A stretch of 64,000 bases of DNA from JASJBU01 sp963797085 (GCA_963797085.1 CAWCOA010000011.1:310001-374000); one strand, 5' to 3'; shown: positions 19,992 to 30,043, counted from the stretch's first letter. Program-made: numbers and translations. The notes: a model not told the origin generated them from the sequence alone.

Positions 19992-20917
19992 TCAGCGTTT
20001 CAATAACGCTTCCTTTCGATCATGTCGATCATGCTGAATATCCACTTTGAGGCGTTCTATCTCCTTTTCGGGTCCCATCACAACCAACATATCCCCGGCA
20101 TCGAGATTGTGTTCGATGCCACTGGTACTGAAGATCAGTTCTTCGCTTAACTCAAGATCAACCACTCACAACAGAATCACATTATAATTCTTCAGTTCCA
20201 GACTGAAGAGGCTCTCACCGGCAAGACATGAACTGGCGGGGATTTGTATTTGCGCGATATCGATGTATCGACCAAAAACCGTCTGTTCCAGCATATCGAC
20301 GATCATCGGGCGGGTAATCAGCTCATGGACTTTTCGTCCGCTTATCTCATAGGGGTCGATAACCTTGCTGGCGCCGGCGAGCTGCATCTTCAGTACATTT
20401 TCCTGGTGGCTGGCCCGAGAGATGATCTCTATGTCTGGATTCATCTGTCTTGCGGATAATGTAATGCAGACATTGATCATGTCATCACCGGTCGGGCAAA
20501 GCAGTCGCTTGGCTCGGCCGTCAACCCCCAGGCCTCCACGATCAACACCAGAGTCACGATTCTGCCTTCGTTGGTCTGGGGTGTGATGTCTCCATACCCC
20601 ACGGTGGACATGGTCACCAATGCCCAATAGATGCTGTCGAAAAAGCTATTCATCTCAGTGTTTTTCCCCTGGGCCTCGAAGAAAGACAGCGCGCTGGCGG
20701 CGGTGAAGGTGATAAAGGCCATGAAAATCAACAGGGTCAGCAGCCAGACCGTGCTCACCACCAGCAGGATCATGAAGATGTCAAAATAGGGCCGGACCCG
20801 CGCCCGTGGATTTTCCAACAGATCCTAGCAAAAGTCTTTAACCCGCCTGTAGCGAGGTGAATCTTCCAGGAAGTAACTCAGGCGTATCAGACTGCGTGAA
20901 AATCCAATCTTCCCCAA
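19992..20917 (-). pseudogene. Potassium channel/RCK-type protein, decayed
   Basis: A voltage-gated-type K+ channel with an NAD-binding regulatory domain, broken several ways. From TTG 20917 (GKIGFSRSLIRLSYFLEDSP) the frame meets TAG at 20825-20827, resumes in the same frame with DLLENPRARVRPYFDIFMI and two membrane helices around the selectivity filter TVGYGD. After LVLIV the first half of the TrkA-N Rossmann fold, about 80-90 residues, is missing. The reading changes frame to RAKRLLCPTGDDMINVCITL and SARQMNPDIEIISRASHQEN. A TGA at 20166-20168 stands where Gly is expected (VILL*VVDLELSEELIF), and the reading ends at 19992. Two nonsense codons plus a deletion argue for real gene loss. Confidence 0.75.
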
Positions 20918-20993
20918 CCCTTCTCATGAGTTCCCAGCCATTGGCGGGGCATGCTTCAATCGATCAAAAATCGAATAGAATAGCTCATAAGAC

Positions 20994-21383
20994 CTAGCGC
21001 AGTCCCCCTCCCATCTCGATACGTTCTATGTCCGCTACCGTGACAACTCTTCCATCCAGGGTTTCAAAGCGCCGCCCATCCACATCACCACGGCGTGCTT
21101 CGTAAGTTACGGATTCGCCAGTCTGGGTGTTGATCACCTGCACGGTGACAATCCGATACTCATCACGCCACTGCAGATAGAGAAAGACTCCGCTGGCCAG
21201 GATCATGAAAACGATCAGGCCATAGGCCGCCAGACGGGGTGCCTGGCTGTTCTGTTGGCTGGCTGGCGCGCGCAGGCGCATGGGTTGCTCAGTGGATGCG
21301 ATCTCACCACGTCGAGATCTGTTGCGTATCACCAGCCAGGCGATGCCTATCACACTCAAGGTCAGTAGCAGCTTTGTAATCAT
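20994..21383 (-). CDS. Hypothetical protein with two membrane helices
   Basis: A 129-residue protein. Residues 1-20 (MITKLLLTLSVIGIAWLVIR) and 52-72 (AAYGLIVFMILASGVFLYLQW) are membrane segments joined by a basic, Pro/Gln-rich loop. The C-terminal 55 residues are a beta-rich domain (VTVQVINTQTGESVTYEARR, then DGRRFETLDGRVVTVADIER) that probably lies outside the membrane. Similar small proteins are conserved in Gammaproteobacteria without known function. It is divergent from the ankyrin lipoprotein, with only 146 bases between the starts. Confidence 0.65.
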   Translation of the reverse strand: MITKLLLTLSVIGIAWLVIRNRSRRGEIASTEQPMRLRAPASQQNSQAPRLAAYGLIVFMILASGVFLYLQWRDEYRIVTVQVINTQTGESVTYEARRGDVDGRRFETLDGRVVTVADIERIEMGGGLR

Positions 21384-21529
21384 AGCTCATAACCCTATCA
21401 TGGCGACCTGGTCATGCCTATCTTGTGGTAGACATCTTTATCTTCGGTTACAGTTATATAGCGATTATAAGACCCGCTGTCTCCAAGCCAGACTTGCAGC
21501 TTGGTCAGATGTCGATTTACTATCCCCCC

Positions 21530-22189
21530 ATGCAAATAAAAAACCTCCTGTTATTACTCCTCTGGCTGGCAATATTAACCGCCTGCAGCACACCAGAACC
21601 ACCTACCATTAACCTTTACCGGGCCGTGCATGTGGAGGATCTCGATCAAATCGAGCGTAATCTCTACTGGAATGCCGATGTCAATAAACCAGCTCCGGAT
21701 GGCCTCACCGCCCTGCATGTCGCAGCCCGGAAAGGCAGTCTGGTGATCGTGAAAATGTTGCTGGATCATGGTGCCGATACTGAAGTATTGAATAACCAGG
21801 GCCATACCCCCCTGGCCAGTGCGCTTTTTGCACGCAATACATTGGTGGCGGATTATTTACTCAAACAACAGGCCAGCCTTGACCCCGATGCACTGCTGCG
21901 GGAAGCCGTACTGCTGGGCCAGGCCGACCGGGACGTGATAGACTTCCTGGTGCGACAGGGTGCGTCACTGGACAGTCCTGATGCACAGGGCAATACACCG
22001 CTACATCTGGCTATCCAGAAGGGCCACAGGGTGGTTGCCAAATATCTGATGCAGAAAGGCGCTGACATCAATATCGCAGATCAATCCGGCAGAACACCTT
22101 TGGCATTGGCCATTGAACTCGATGAAAAGGCCATACAGCAGATGTTGCTGAAGTACGGCGCTGTCACAGCCAGCCCTGAACTGGAATGA
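21530..22189 (+). CDS. Ankyrin-repeat lipoprotein
   Basis: A 219-residue exported protein. The start at ATG 21530 gives a lipoprotein signal peptide, MQIKNLLLLLLWLAILTACS, with lipobox LTAC; the frame is open upstream to 21425 but that part lacks any signal. At least five ankyrin repeats follow, for example DGLTALHVAARKGSLVIVKM, NQGHTPLASALFARNTLV, AQGNTPLHLAIQKGHRVVAK and QSGRTPLALAIELDEKAI. It is probably anchored to the periplasmic face of a membrane and acts as a protein-binding scaffold; the partner is unknown. Confidence 0.8.
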   Translation: MQIKNLLLLLLWLAILTACSTPEPPTINLYRAVHVEDLDQIERNLYWNADVNKPAPDGLTALHVAARKGSLVIVKMLLDHGADTEVLNNQGHTPLASALFARNTLVADYLLKQQASLDPDALLREAVLLGQADRDVIDFLVRQGASLDSPDAQGNTPLHLAIQKGHRVVAKYLMQKGADINIADQSGRTPLALAIELDEKAIQQMLLKYGAVTASPELE

Positions 22190-22363
22190 CAGTTTCAAGC
22201 CAAATGCAGACTAGCAACCCTGATCATCTGCGGCTGCAACCGGGTCGTCGAGGGTTTTGCCAGGCATTCACAGCATGATTGTGGCTTCTTACCTGTGATG
22301 AGTCACAGAAAGATAAAAATCAATCCTTAGCGTATCAACATTCAACGGGAAAACTGATCAACT

Positions 22364-22651
22364 ATGGCTTCTACACCGGATGAACTAACGGTCAACTATG
22401 CCGAGGATGGCGTCGACATCGTCAAGGAACTGGACAAGAAAATTCTCTCCAAAGGCGCCTGGACAACGATCATCTATCGCTATCAGGACTGGAATCGGGG
22501 CAAGGAGGAATACGGGCCGGATAAATACACGATTCGCCGTTATCAGAAGCGCAGCGGCGAGTATCTGCCTAAATCCAAATTCAATATCTCCAGCAAAGAC
22601 CAGGCGAAGGCCATCATCGATGCGCTGGAAGGCTGGATTGGCGAGGAATAG
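22364..22651 (+). CDS. Small conserved hypothetical protein
   Basis: A 95-residue soluble protein with the pattern ILSKGAWTTIIYRYQDWNRG, DKYTIRRYQKRSGEY and FNISSKDQAKAIIDALEGW. Such proteins are conserved in many sulfur-oxidising and other Gammaproteobacteria as a single small gene; the function is not known to me. A weak ribosome binding site (AACGGGAAAAC) precedes the ATG. It converges with sbcB, whose stop begins 2 bases after this stop. Confidence 0.7.
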   Translation: MASTPDELTVNYAEDGVDIVKELDKKILSKGAWTTIIYRYQDWNRGKEEYGPDKYTIRRYQKRSGEYLPKSKFNISSKDQAKAIIDALEGWIGEE

Positions 22652-22652
22652 C

Positions 22653-24083
22653 TCAGCCGATTTGTTCAGCCCAGGCGAGCAGCTCGGGAATTAGACTCCG
22701 CCTCTCTGCCGGCAAGCTTTGATCCGTCTCCAGCTCATCGAGTATCGTCAGATATTCATCCAGTTGCAGGCTGCCGCCGCCATCAGCGTCAAACAATCTG
22801 CCATGGCGATACTCGGCCCAACGCTCATTTTCTTCCGGGGAAAGCGTCTCAGGCCAGTTCCTTGCCCGATATCTAAACAACATCTCGGGTAAGCGTTGAT
22901 CGTCGAACACTAAAGGAAAACTCCCCAGTTCATCTGGCCTGCATGCGCGTATCTGGTCCATACGTCGGCGGTCTTCCTGGCTGAAAAAACCACCTGAGTA
23001 GAGTGCCTGATCAGGATCTGAGATTGCTGCATATTCGCTCATGCGGTGCACGCGCTGAATCTTCTCCGCCAAACCCTCGGCAGCCAGCAACCGCTGACGA
23101 TATCCCATGCCCCGCTGCACCTCGATTGCCCAGCGTTCTGCGGTTTCTTCCGTCAAGGTATTCATCGGCACCACCACAGGGCATTTGTTCACATGAACCG
23201 TCTTCAACGGTAGTCGCTCCACTCCCTCGGGAAGATCAGCCGAAGGGGTAAACAGTCGCTTGTGCAGTTCTTCATCATCCAGACTCAGGAGCGGCTCTGG
23301 ATCATGGCGCAGGTCATAGACGATTATCCCATTGGGATTGGCGGGATGCTTCGCCAAGGGCATCACCATGGCGATACAGCCCAGGTCCGAAGGATACATG
23401 GAGGAGACATGCAGCACCGGCTCACGCAGTTGCAGGTTGAGCTGCTGGGCAACCAGTTTTTTCTGCCGGTGCTCGAAGACGTAGTCATACAGCCTCGGCT
23501 GAGCCTGTTTGATCAATCGGGCGATGGCAATTGTCGCATGCACGTCGGCCAGGGCATCATGCGCTGACGCATGGGCAATGCCGTTGGCCACCGTCAGGTC
23601 CTCCAGGCGAAAACTGGGCTTACCATCCGCATGCTTGGGCCAGACGATTCCCTCGGGACGCAGAGCGTGAGTGAGACGCACCATATCGATGATATCCCAG
23701 CGGGAATTGCCGTTCTGCCATTCTCTGGCATAAGGGTCGTAAAAATTCCGATAGAGGGCATTGCGGGTCACTTCATCATCGAAGCGGACGCTGTTATAGC
23801 CCAGGGTGCAGGTGCCGGGAGTGGCGAGCTCATGATGGATACGCTGGATAAACTCGGCCTCGACAAGTCCCTCGGCCAACGCCTTTTGCGGAGTGATCCC
23901 CGTCACCATGCAAGCCATGGGTTGAGGCAGCACATCATTGGCCGGCTTACAATAGATGACCAGTGGTTCACCGAGCGGATTCAATTCTTCATCGGTTCTC
24001 AGTCCCGCGAACTGGGCAGGCCAATCCCGGCGCGGATCGGCGCCCCAGGTTTCATAGTCGTGCCAGTAGAATGATATTGTCAT
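22653..24083 (-). CDS. sbcB: Exodeoxyribonuclease I
   Basis: A 476-residue 3' to 5' single-strand DNA exonuclease, used in recombination and mismatch repair, close to the E. coli ExoI length of 475. The DEDDh active site is visible: FYWHDYETWG near the start (Asp and Glu), YNSVRFDDEVTRN (middle Asp) and SAHDALADVHATI (His and Asp). The SH3-like and C-terminal helical regions follow. The frame is intact. The gene is monocistronic, and the upstream HDAC-like gene ends 27 bases before its start. Confidence 0.95.
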   Translation of the reverse strand: MTISFYWHDYETWGADPRRDWPAQFAGLRTDEELNPLGEPLVIYCKPANDVLPQPMACMVTGITPQKALAEGLVEAEFIQRIHHELATPGTCTLGYNSVRFDDEVTRNALYRNFYDPYAREWQNGNSRWDIIDMVRLTHALRPEGIVWPKHADGKPSFRLEDLTVANGIAHASAHDALADVHATIAIARLIKQAQPRLYDYVFEHRQKKLVAQQLNLQLREPVLHVSSMYPSDLGCIAMVMPLAKHPANPNGIIVYDLRHDPEPLLSLDDEELHKRLFTPSADLPEGVERLPLKTVHVNKCPVVVPMNTLTEETAERWAIEVQRGMGYRQRLLAAEGLAEKIQRVHRMSEYAAISDPDQALYSGGFFSQEDRRRMDQIRACRPDELGSFPLVFDDQRLPEMLFRYRARNWPETLSPEENERWAEYRHGRLFDADGGGSLQLDEYLTILDELETDQSLPAERRSLIPELLAWAEQIG

Positions 24084-24110
24084 CGAGCCAGACTCTGTTG
24101 CATTTTTCGT

Positions 24111-25037
24111 TCAATGTAACCCCATCAGCACTCGGATGTGCGTTTCCACACATCTCGCTAAACTGTGCAGCTCATAACCTCCTTCCAACGCTGAGACGAC
24201 CCTGCCGGCTGCTGAGCGATCAGCCACCTGGACAATCTGCTCAGAGATCCAACGGAAATCGTCATCCATCAGGCTGACATTCGACATATCATCATCCACA
24301 TGCGCATCGAAGCCAGCCGAGACAAACAGCATCTCCGGCTGAAACCGCTCCAGGGCAGGCAGCCAGTAGTCAGTCACCGCAGCACGAAACTCAGCACTTT
24401 TGGCTGTCGCCTGAAGTGGTACGGATACCATGCGTTCACTGATTGGGTAGGTGGGAGTATTCGGGTAGAATGGATGCTGGAAAGTTGAGCAGAACATGAC
24501 CCGCTTGTCATCCATAAAGATCTTCTCAGTGCCATTACCCTGGTGCACATCGAAATCGAGAATGGCTATTTTCTTCAAGCCATGCACCTCCATTGCATGG
24601 GCTGCGCCCACTGCAATGTTGTTATAGACACAAAAGCCCATCCCCTTGGATGGTTCTGCGTGATGTCCAGGGGGGCGTACGCAACAGAAAGCATTCACCA
24701 GTTCACCGCGCATCAGCAGGTCAACCGCTAAAACAACAGCGCCGGCGGCTCGTTCGGCAGCTTGCAAGGTTCCTGGACTGAGCAAGGTATCCGGATCGAG
24801 TTGTGCATACCCCCGTTGGGGCGCCAGCGCAGCCACTCGGGCAAGATAGTCCGCAGTATGCACGCGCAACAGCTGCTTCTCAGTGACTTCCGGCGCATCG
24901 AGATGCCTCAAGAAATCGAAAAGGTGGGCCGATACAAGTCTGTCTTGGATACTTGACAAGCGGCGGGCATTTTCCGGATGCCCCGCACCCGTGTCATGGG
25001 CAAGACACTCCGTATGACTAATGAAAGCTGTACGCAA
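24111..25037 (-). CDS. Histone deacetylase/AcuC-AphA family deacetylase
   Basis: A 308-residue zinc-dependent deacetylase of the HDAC superfamily. Motifs: SHTECLAHDTGAGHPENARR at residues 7-26, the catalytic histidine pair in RPPGHHAEPSKGMGFC, zinc-binding Asp and His in ILDFDVHQGNGTEKIF and the third ligand in VSAGFDAHVDD. In bacteria these enzymes act on acetylated lysines or polyamines. A Pat-type lysine acetyltransferase is encoded divergently just upstream (25221), so the pair could write and erase protein acetylation, although that is inference from position. Its start is 184 bases from the Pat start. Confidence 0.88.
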   Translation of the reverse strand: MRTAFISHTECLAHDTGAGHPENARRLSSIQDRLVSAHLFDFLRHLDAPEVTEKQLLRVHTADYLARVAALAPQRGYAQLDPDTLLSPGTLQAAERAAGAVVLAVDLLMRGELVNAFCCVRPPGHHAEPSKGMGFCVYNNIAVGAAHAMEVHGLKKIAILDFDVHQGNGTEKIFMDDKRVMFCSTFQHPFYPNTPTYPISERMVSVPLQATAKSAEFRAAVTDYWLPALERFQPEMLFVSAGFDAHVDDDMSNVSLMDDDFRWISEQIVQVADRSAAGRVVSALEGGYELHSLARCVETHIRVLMGLH

Positions 25038-25220
25038 AACTGATTATCCTTTTATGAGACCGTGTCATTCTAATGTAAAAGTCCAAGGCTAGACTAGGAA
25101 TATGCAGCACATTAGAGCACAGTATGCACAAACTTCGTCATGCCAGACCAGCTTACCAACCAGGGCAGCAACAACTGCCATACAAAGCCTATAATCCACA
25201 TACACAACAGGTTGCCATTC

Positions 25221-27909
25221 ATGCATTCACACTATCTAACCTCCCTTTTTTCACCCAACAGCGTTGCCCTCTTCGGCGCGAGTGACAAAAAAAATTCTGT
25301 CGGGGAGGTCGTGTTACGGAATCTGCTGTCTTCCGGTTATCAAGGACGCATCTTTGCCATCAACCCTAAACACGAAGAGGTGCAGGGACATAAAGCCCAT
25401 GCAAGCCTGAAAGACATCAACGAAGCAATCGATCTGGCTGTTGTAGCCACGCCTGCCAAGACGATCCCCGGAATTGTCGAGGCCTGTGGGGAACATGGCA
25501 TCAGAATGATGCTGATCATGTCGGCGGGTTTCCGCGAATCAGGTGCGGAAGGCCGACGCTTGGAAGATCAGGTGACGCAACTGGCCAAACGCTATGGGAT
25601 CCGTCTGATGGGCCCCAACTGCCTGGGTATCATCCGCCCCAACCAGCAGCTTAATATCACTTTCGGACACAACAATGCCAAACCGGGCAACCTGGCCTTT
25701 GTCTCTCAGTCCGGCGCGATCTGCACTGCCATCCTTGACTGGGCAGAAATGAATGACATCGGATTTTCTGCAGTTGTTTCCACCGGCATCGCCGCCGATC
25801 TCGATTTTGGCGACTATCTGGATTACCTGGTTTCAGACCCTTTGACCAGTAGCATCCTGCTCTATATCGAGGGTATCAAGGATTCACGGCGCTTCATGAG
25901 TAGCCTGCGAATGGCTGCCCGCATCAAACCTGTCATCGCCATGAAGGTGGGACGCCACAGCGTCGGCGCTGAAGCATCCATGTCACATACCGGCGCGCTG
26001 GTGGGCAGCGACGAGACCTTTTCCGCCGCCCTGTCACGATCCGGTGTGCTGCGTGTCGAGAGCATCAGCCAGCTGTTCTCCGCCGCCAAGGCGCTTTCCT
26101 CGCGCTACCGGGGATCAACCTCCCAGCGTCTGGTGATCATCACCAATGGTGGCGGTCCCGGTGTGATGGCAGCCGACCGGGCAGCCGACGTGGATATCGA
26201 GCTGAGCACCCTGAGTCCGGATACCATCACTGCTCTGAACAAGGTGCTGCCGGATGTCTGGTCCCATGCCAATCCGGTGGATATCATCGGCGATGCGACA
26301 CCCGAGCGCTATCAGCAGTGCAGTCGACATTTGTCTGCAGGACCCTGATGTTGATGGAGCTATCGTGATCCTCACCCCCCAGGCCATGACCCAACCCACC
26401 CAGGTTGCCGAGGCATTGATCGAATCTGCTGAAAAAAGCAAAAAACCCATCCTGACCAGTTGGATGGGCGGCAATCAGGTTGAACCAGCGCGGCAGCTGT
26501 TCAACAATGCCCGCATCCCCACTTTCAGGACCCTGGAAAATGCGGTGGACGCCTTCTCGTTCATGGCGGCGCATAGCAGAAATCAACGCTTGCTGTTGCA
26601 GACACCGGCAAAAACAACCCGCGGCCAGGAGCAACCGGACGAGGAAGGCGCCCGTCTGATCATAGAAAGCGCTCTGACCGAACAACGCAGAATCCTCACC
26701 GAACCCGAATCGATCGCCATACTGAGGGCCTTTCGCATACCTGCGGTCCAGAATGGTGTCGCCCATTCCGCCAATGAGGCCCTGATCGTTGCGGAATCCA
26801 TCGGCTTTCCGATTGCCATGAAGGTGCTTTCCACGGAGATCTCACACAAATCCGATGCAGGTGGCGTACGGCTGAATATCAACACCGCCCATGAAGTCAG
26901 AGGCGCTTACCGGGATCTGCTGGAGCAGGTAGCGAAGAACCAGCCCGATGCAAAGATTTCAGGGGTAACGGTGGAGAAGATGCACCGCAGTTCGAATGGC
27001 CGGGAACTGATGATTGGTATCATCCACGACCCGGTCTTCGGGCCGGTGATCAGTTTTGGCAGCGGCGGCACCAACGTGGAAATCATGGGGGATTCCGCCA
27101 TCGCCCTGCCACCGCTCAACCGGCGGCTGGCCTGGGACCTGATCCACCGAACTAAAGTATCCAAGCTACTGGGTGAGTTTCGCGACATGCCGGCGGTGGA
27201 CATTGAGCTGCTGATCGATATCCTGTTGCGCGTCTCCACCATGGCCTGTGAGCTGCCCTGGATTCAGGAGATGGATATCAACCCATTGATCATGGATGAA
27301 AATGAGGTGGTGGCGGTGGATGCGCGAATCCGCGTGGATTACCCAAAACCCTCTACCGACCCTTACAATCATCTTGCCATCCATCCCTATCCCGCCCATC
27401 TGGTCACCCAGATTCAACTGCACGATGGCACTGATATCATCATCAGGCCGATCCGGCCAGAGGATGCGGAGATCGAACAAAAATTTATTCGTGAACTCTC
27501 CAGCGAGGCAAAATATTTTCGTTTCATGAGTTCTCTGCAGCAATTGACCCCCGAAATGCTGGTCCGTTTTACGCAGATCGACTATCACAACGAGATGGCC
27601 CTGATCGCGGTAAAACAGAGCGGAAATAGCGAGGAACAGATTGGTGTCACCCGTTATGTCATCAACCTGGACAAGAAAAGCTGCGAGTTCGCCCTAGTGG
27701 TCTCGGATCAGTGGCAACGCAAAGGAATTGCCCATCACCTGATGCACAAACTGATGGAAATCGCCAGAGACCGCGGGCTGGAAAGAATGGAAGGGGAAGT
27801 ACTGAGAAATAACTTCAAGATGCTTGAATTGATAAAGTCCCTTAACTTCCAGGTCCGGAATCATCCTGAGGACAATAACATCCAGCAGGTGGAACTCCTG
27901 CTGCACTAG
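25221..27909 (+). CDS. Pat-type protein lysine acetyltransferase (ADP-forming acyl-CoA synthetase fused to GNAT), one frameshift
   Basis: About 895 residues once joined. The start is ATG 25221 (MHSHYLTSLFSPNSVALFGA); the frame is open upstream. Domains: CoA-binding Rossmann (VALFGASDKKNSVGEVVLRN), succinyl-CoA-ligase-like (LMGPNCLGIIRP, SQSGAICTAILDWA), an ATP-grasp domain (IAMKVLSTEISHKSDAGGVR, SFGSGGTNVEIMGD) and a C-terminal GNAT domain (IIIRPIRPEDAEIEQKFIRE, then VSDQWQRKGIAHHLMHKLME). It is the PatZ/YfiQ architecture that acetylates acetyl-CoA synthetase and other proteins. The shift near 26320 is one extra T (ERYQQ then AVDICLQDPD). The ATP-grasp part is inactive in many Pat proteins; I did not test this. 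Confidence 0.85.
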
Positions 27910-27920
27910 GCGGAGACAGA

Positions 27921-27957
27921 AAAAAGCCACCCTCACACAGGGTGAGGGTGGCTTTTT
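27921..27957. terminator. Bidirectional rho-independent terminator
   Basis: An 11-bp perfect GC-rich stem GCCACCCTCAC/GTGAGGGTGGC with a 5-base loop, flanked by five A on the left and five T on the right. It can end both the convergent Pat gene (plus strand) and the rpsP-rplS operon (minus strand). Confidence 0.92.
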
Positions 27958-27973
27958 ACAACTGCTTGGCTGC

Positions 27974-28318
27974 CTAGATCTTCTCTTTGATACGTGCCGC
28001 CTTACCAGTAAGACCGCGCAGGTAGTAGAGCTTGGCGCGGCGCACAGCTCCGCGACGAGTCACCTTGATACTATCGATGCCGGTGCTATAGGTCTGAAAA
28101 GCGCGCTCGACTCCTTCACCATGGGAGATTTTACGCACGGTGAATGCGGAGTTGAGACCACGATTGCGTTTTGCGATCACTACTCCCTCGAAAGCCTGCA
28201 GACGCTCACGATCACCCTCTTTGATCTTTACCTGGACAACCACGGTATCACCGGGACTAAACTCCGGGACTTCACGTTTCATCTGCTCAGCTTCAAGCTC
28301 TGCGATGATGTTGCTCAT
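27974..28318 (-). CDS. rplS: 50S ribosomal protein L19
   Basis: A 114-residue L19, the normal length. Family motifs: FSPGDTVVVQVKIKEGDRER (residues 21-40), RLQAFEGVVIAKRNRGLNSA and FTVRKISHGEGVERAFQTYS, ending RRAKLYYLRGLTGKAARIKE. It lies at the subunit interface of the ribosome. It is the last gene of the rpsP-rimM-trmD-rplS operon and is followed by the strong terminator. Confidence 0.97.
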   Translation of the reverse strand: MSNIIAELEAEQMKREVPEFSPGDTVVVQVKIKEGDRERLQAFEGVVIAKRNRGLNSAFTVRKISHGEGVERAFQTYSTGIDSIKVTRRGAVRRAKLYYLRGLTGKAARIKEKI

Positions 28319-28336
28319 GGTTTTTTGCTCCTGTAT

Positions 28337-29084
28337 TTAATCCACGTCTCCCGACGTGGCTCTGATTTCATCGAGTAATATTGTCTGTTCCGGCGTCATT
28401 TCCCGGTCTTGGATTAGATCGGGGCGCCGCGTCAGGGTTCGCTGTAATGCCTGTTTCAATCGCCAACGGCGTATCATTTCATGGTTGCCGCTCTGCAGGA
28501 CTTGCGGTACGGCCAACCCATCAATCTGTTCTGGACGAGTATAGTGAGGACAGTCCAGCAACCCATCCATGAATGAGTCCTGTTGTGCAGAATCGGCCGC
28601 GCCAAGCGCACCAGGCAGCAGACGTATTACTGCATCCATCATCACCATGGCCGCCAGCTCCCCGCCGCTCAGCACATAGTCTCCAATCGACCACTCTTCA
28701 TCCACATAGCGTTCGATGATCCGCTCATCGATGCCTTCATAGCGCCCCGCGATCAGTATGTGATCCCCGCCGGCATCTGCCATCGCACGCGCTCTGTCCT
28801 GATCAAACCTGCGCCCCTGCGGGCTCAAGTAGGCCACTCTGGCATGCCGGGACAAGCGCCCTGGCAGCTTCAACAGCTGCCTGCAGTGGTTCATATTTCA
28901 TGACCATGCCGGGTCCGCCACCATAGGGCCGATCATCAACGGTGCGATGCACATCCTCGGTATAGTCCCGCGGGTTGAAGAGCTTCAGCTCTGCCAACCC
29001 CCGTTCCAGGGCTCTACCTACAACCCCCTGGTCCTTCAGGGCGTCAAACATGGGCGGCATCAGTGTAATGACGGCAAAGCGCAT
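28337..29084 (-). CDS. trmD: tRNA (guanine37-N1)-methyltransferase, one frameshift
   Basis: The SPOUT methyltransferase that makes m1G37 in tRNAs and prevents +1 ribosomal frameshifting; it is essential in most bacteria. The first frame holds MRFAVITLMPPMFDALKDQG and VDDRPYGGGPGMVMKYEPL. One extra C near 28851 shifts the frame, after which ARVAYLSPQGRRFDQDRA, IAGRYEGIDERI and the trefoil-knot SIGDYVLSGGELA follow normally. The joined length is about 249 residues. Because the gene is essential, the frameshift is almost certainly a sequence error. It starts 8 bases after rimM ends. Confidence 0.93.
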
Positions 29085-29092
29085 TACACTGC

Positions 29093-29599
29093 TTAGAAAT
29101 CCGCATCCCAGTCGACGATCACCAAGCCTTTTTCCAAATCCACACTGTGTATCGCTTCGCCCCAGGTATAGGGGATCAAACGCTCCCTGTCCCCCAGCAC
29201 CACGACCACATCATTCGCACCTGTCTTGAAGAGGTGGGATATTTTTCCGAATTCCACGCCCTCAAGGTTCACCACTCGCAAGCCCTGCAAGTCGCTCCAG
29301 TAATATTCGTTTTCCGCCAGCTCGGGCAGTTGCTCTCGCGGAACGGCTATCTCACATCCAATCAGTTCCGCTGCCTGATCCCGGTCATCACAATCCTGCA
29401 GATGGGCTACAACTGCCTTGCCTTGGCGACGCCCCGACAACAGAGTGTGACTTTCCCAGTTGCCGTTGCGCTTCAAAAACCAGGATGAATAGTTGAGAAT
29501 CCCTTCGCGCGGCTCAGTATCGGAATAAATTTTCACCCAGCCCTTGACACCAAACAAGCCCGATATTTGGCCCATTAGTATCATCTGTTTGTCGGACAT
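29093..29599 (-). CDS. rimM: 16S rRNA processing protein
   Basis: A 168-residue ribosome maturation factor for the 30S head, with the N-terminal RimM domain (ILMGQISGLFGVKGWVKIYS), a central RGYAELIGCEI-like segment and the C-terminal PRC-barrel (EYYWSDLQGLRVVNLEGVEF, DVVVVLGDRERLIPYTWGEA, then VIVDWDADF). It binds S19. It is intact, between rpsP and trmD, as in the conserved operon. Confidence 0.95.
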   Translation of the reverse strand: MSDKQMILMGQISGLFGVKGWVKIYSDTEPREGILNYSSWFLKRNGNWESHTLLSGRRQGKAVVAHLQDCDDRDQAAELIGCEIAVPREQLPELAENEYYWSDLQGLRVVNLEGVEFGKISHLFKTGANDVVVVLGDRERLIPYTWGEAIHSVDLEKGLVIVDWDADF

Positions 29600-29660
29600 T
29601 CGCTCTGCGTCCGGAGCTTCAGGCAGTGAACACAGCCCTGTTACAAGGCTGCCAGCGAGA

Positions 29661-29912
29661 TCAAGCCGCCTCTTTCTCTGCCTGCTTCAACAGCGATGCG
29701 ACACGCTGACTGGCCTGGGCGCCCTTGGAGACCCAATGATCGATTCGCGCTGTGTCGAGACGCAGTCGTTCCTCACCACCCCGTGCAATCGGATTGAAAA
29801 AGCCGAGGCGTTCGATGTAGCGGCCATCGCGCGCATTACGGCTGTCTGTTACCACGATGTGGAAGAATGGCCGTTTTTTGGCGCCGGTTCTGGCGAGACG
29901 AATGGTTACCAT
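29661..29912 (-). CDS. rpsP: 30S ribosomal protein S16
   Basis: An 83-residue S16 of normal length, beginning MVTIRLARTGAKKRPFFHIV and containing DSRNARDGRYIERLGFFNP and LDTARIDHWVSKGAQASQRV. It is the first gene of the operon with rimM, trmD and rplS. The 131 bases between its start and the end of ffh must carry the operon promoter, but I could not identify clear -35/-10 elements. Confidence 0.97.
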   Translation of the reverse strand: MVTIRLARTGAKKRPFFHIVVTDSRNARDGRYIERLGFFNPIARGGEERLRLDTARIDHWVSKGAQASQRVASLLKQAEKEAA

Positions 29913-30043
29913 GATGTACCCTATGAAAATACTTTAAGCACCGGTAAACCTACCGGCAGGAAACGGCGCATTATATCCGAATGGATGAAAAAGTGAACCC
30001 TGATGTGTGAGAATCAACCCCCAACATAGATAAAGTCCAAAGA

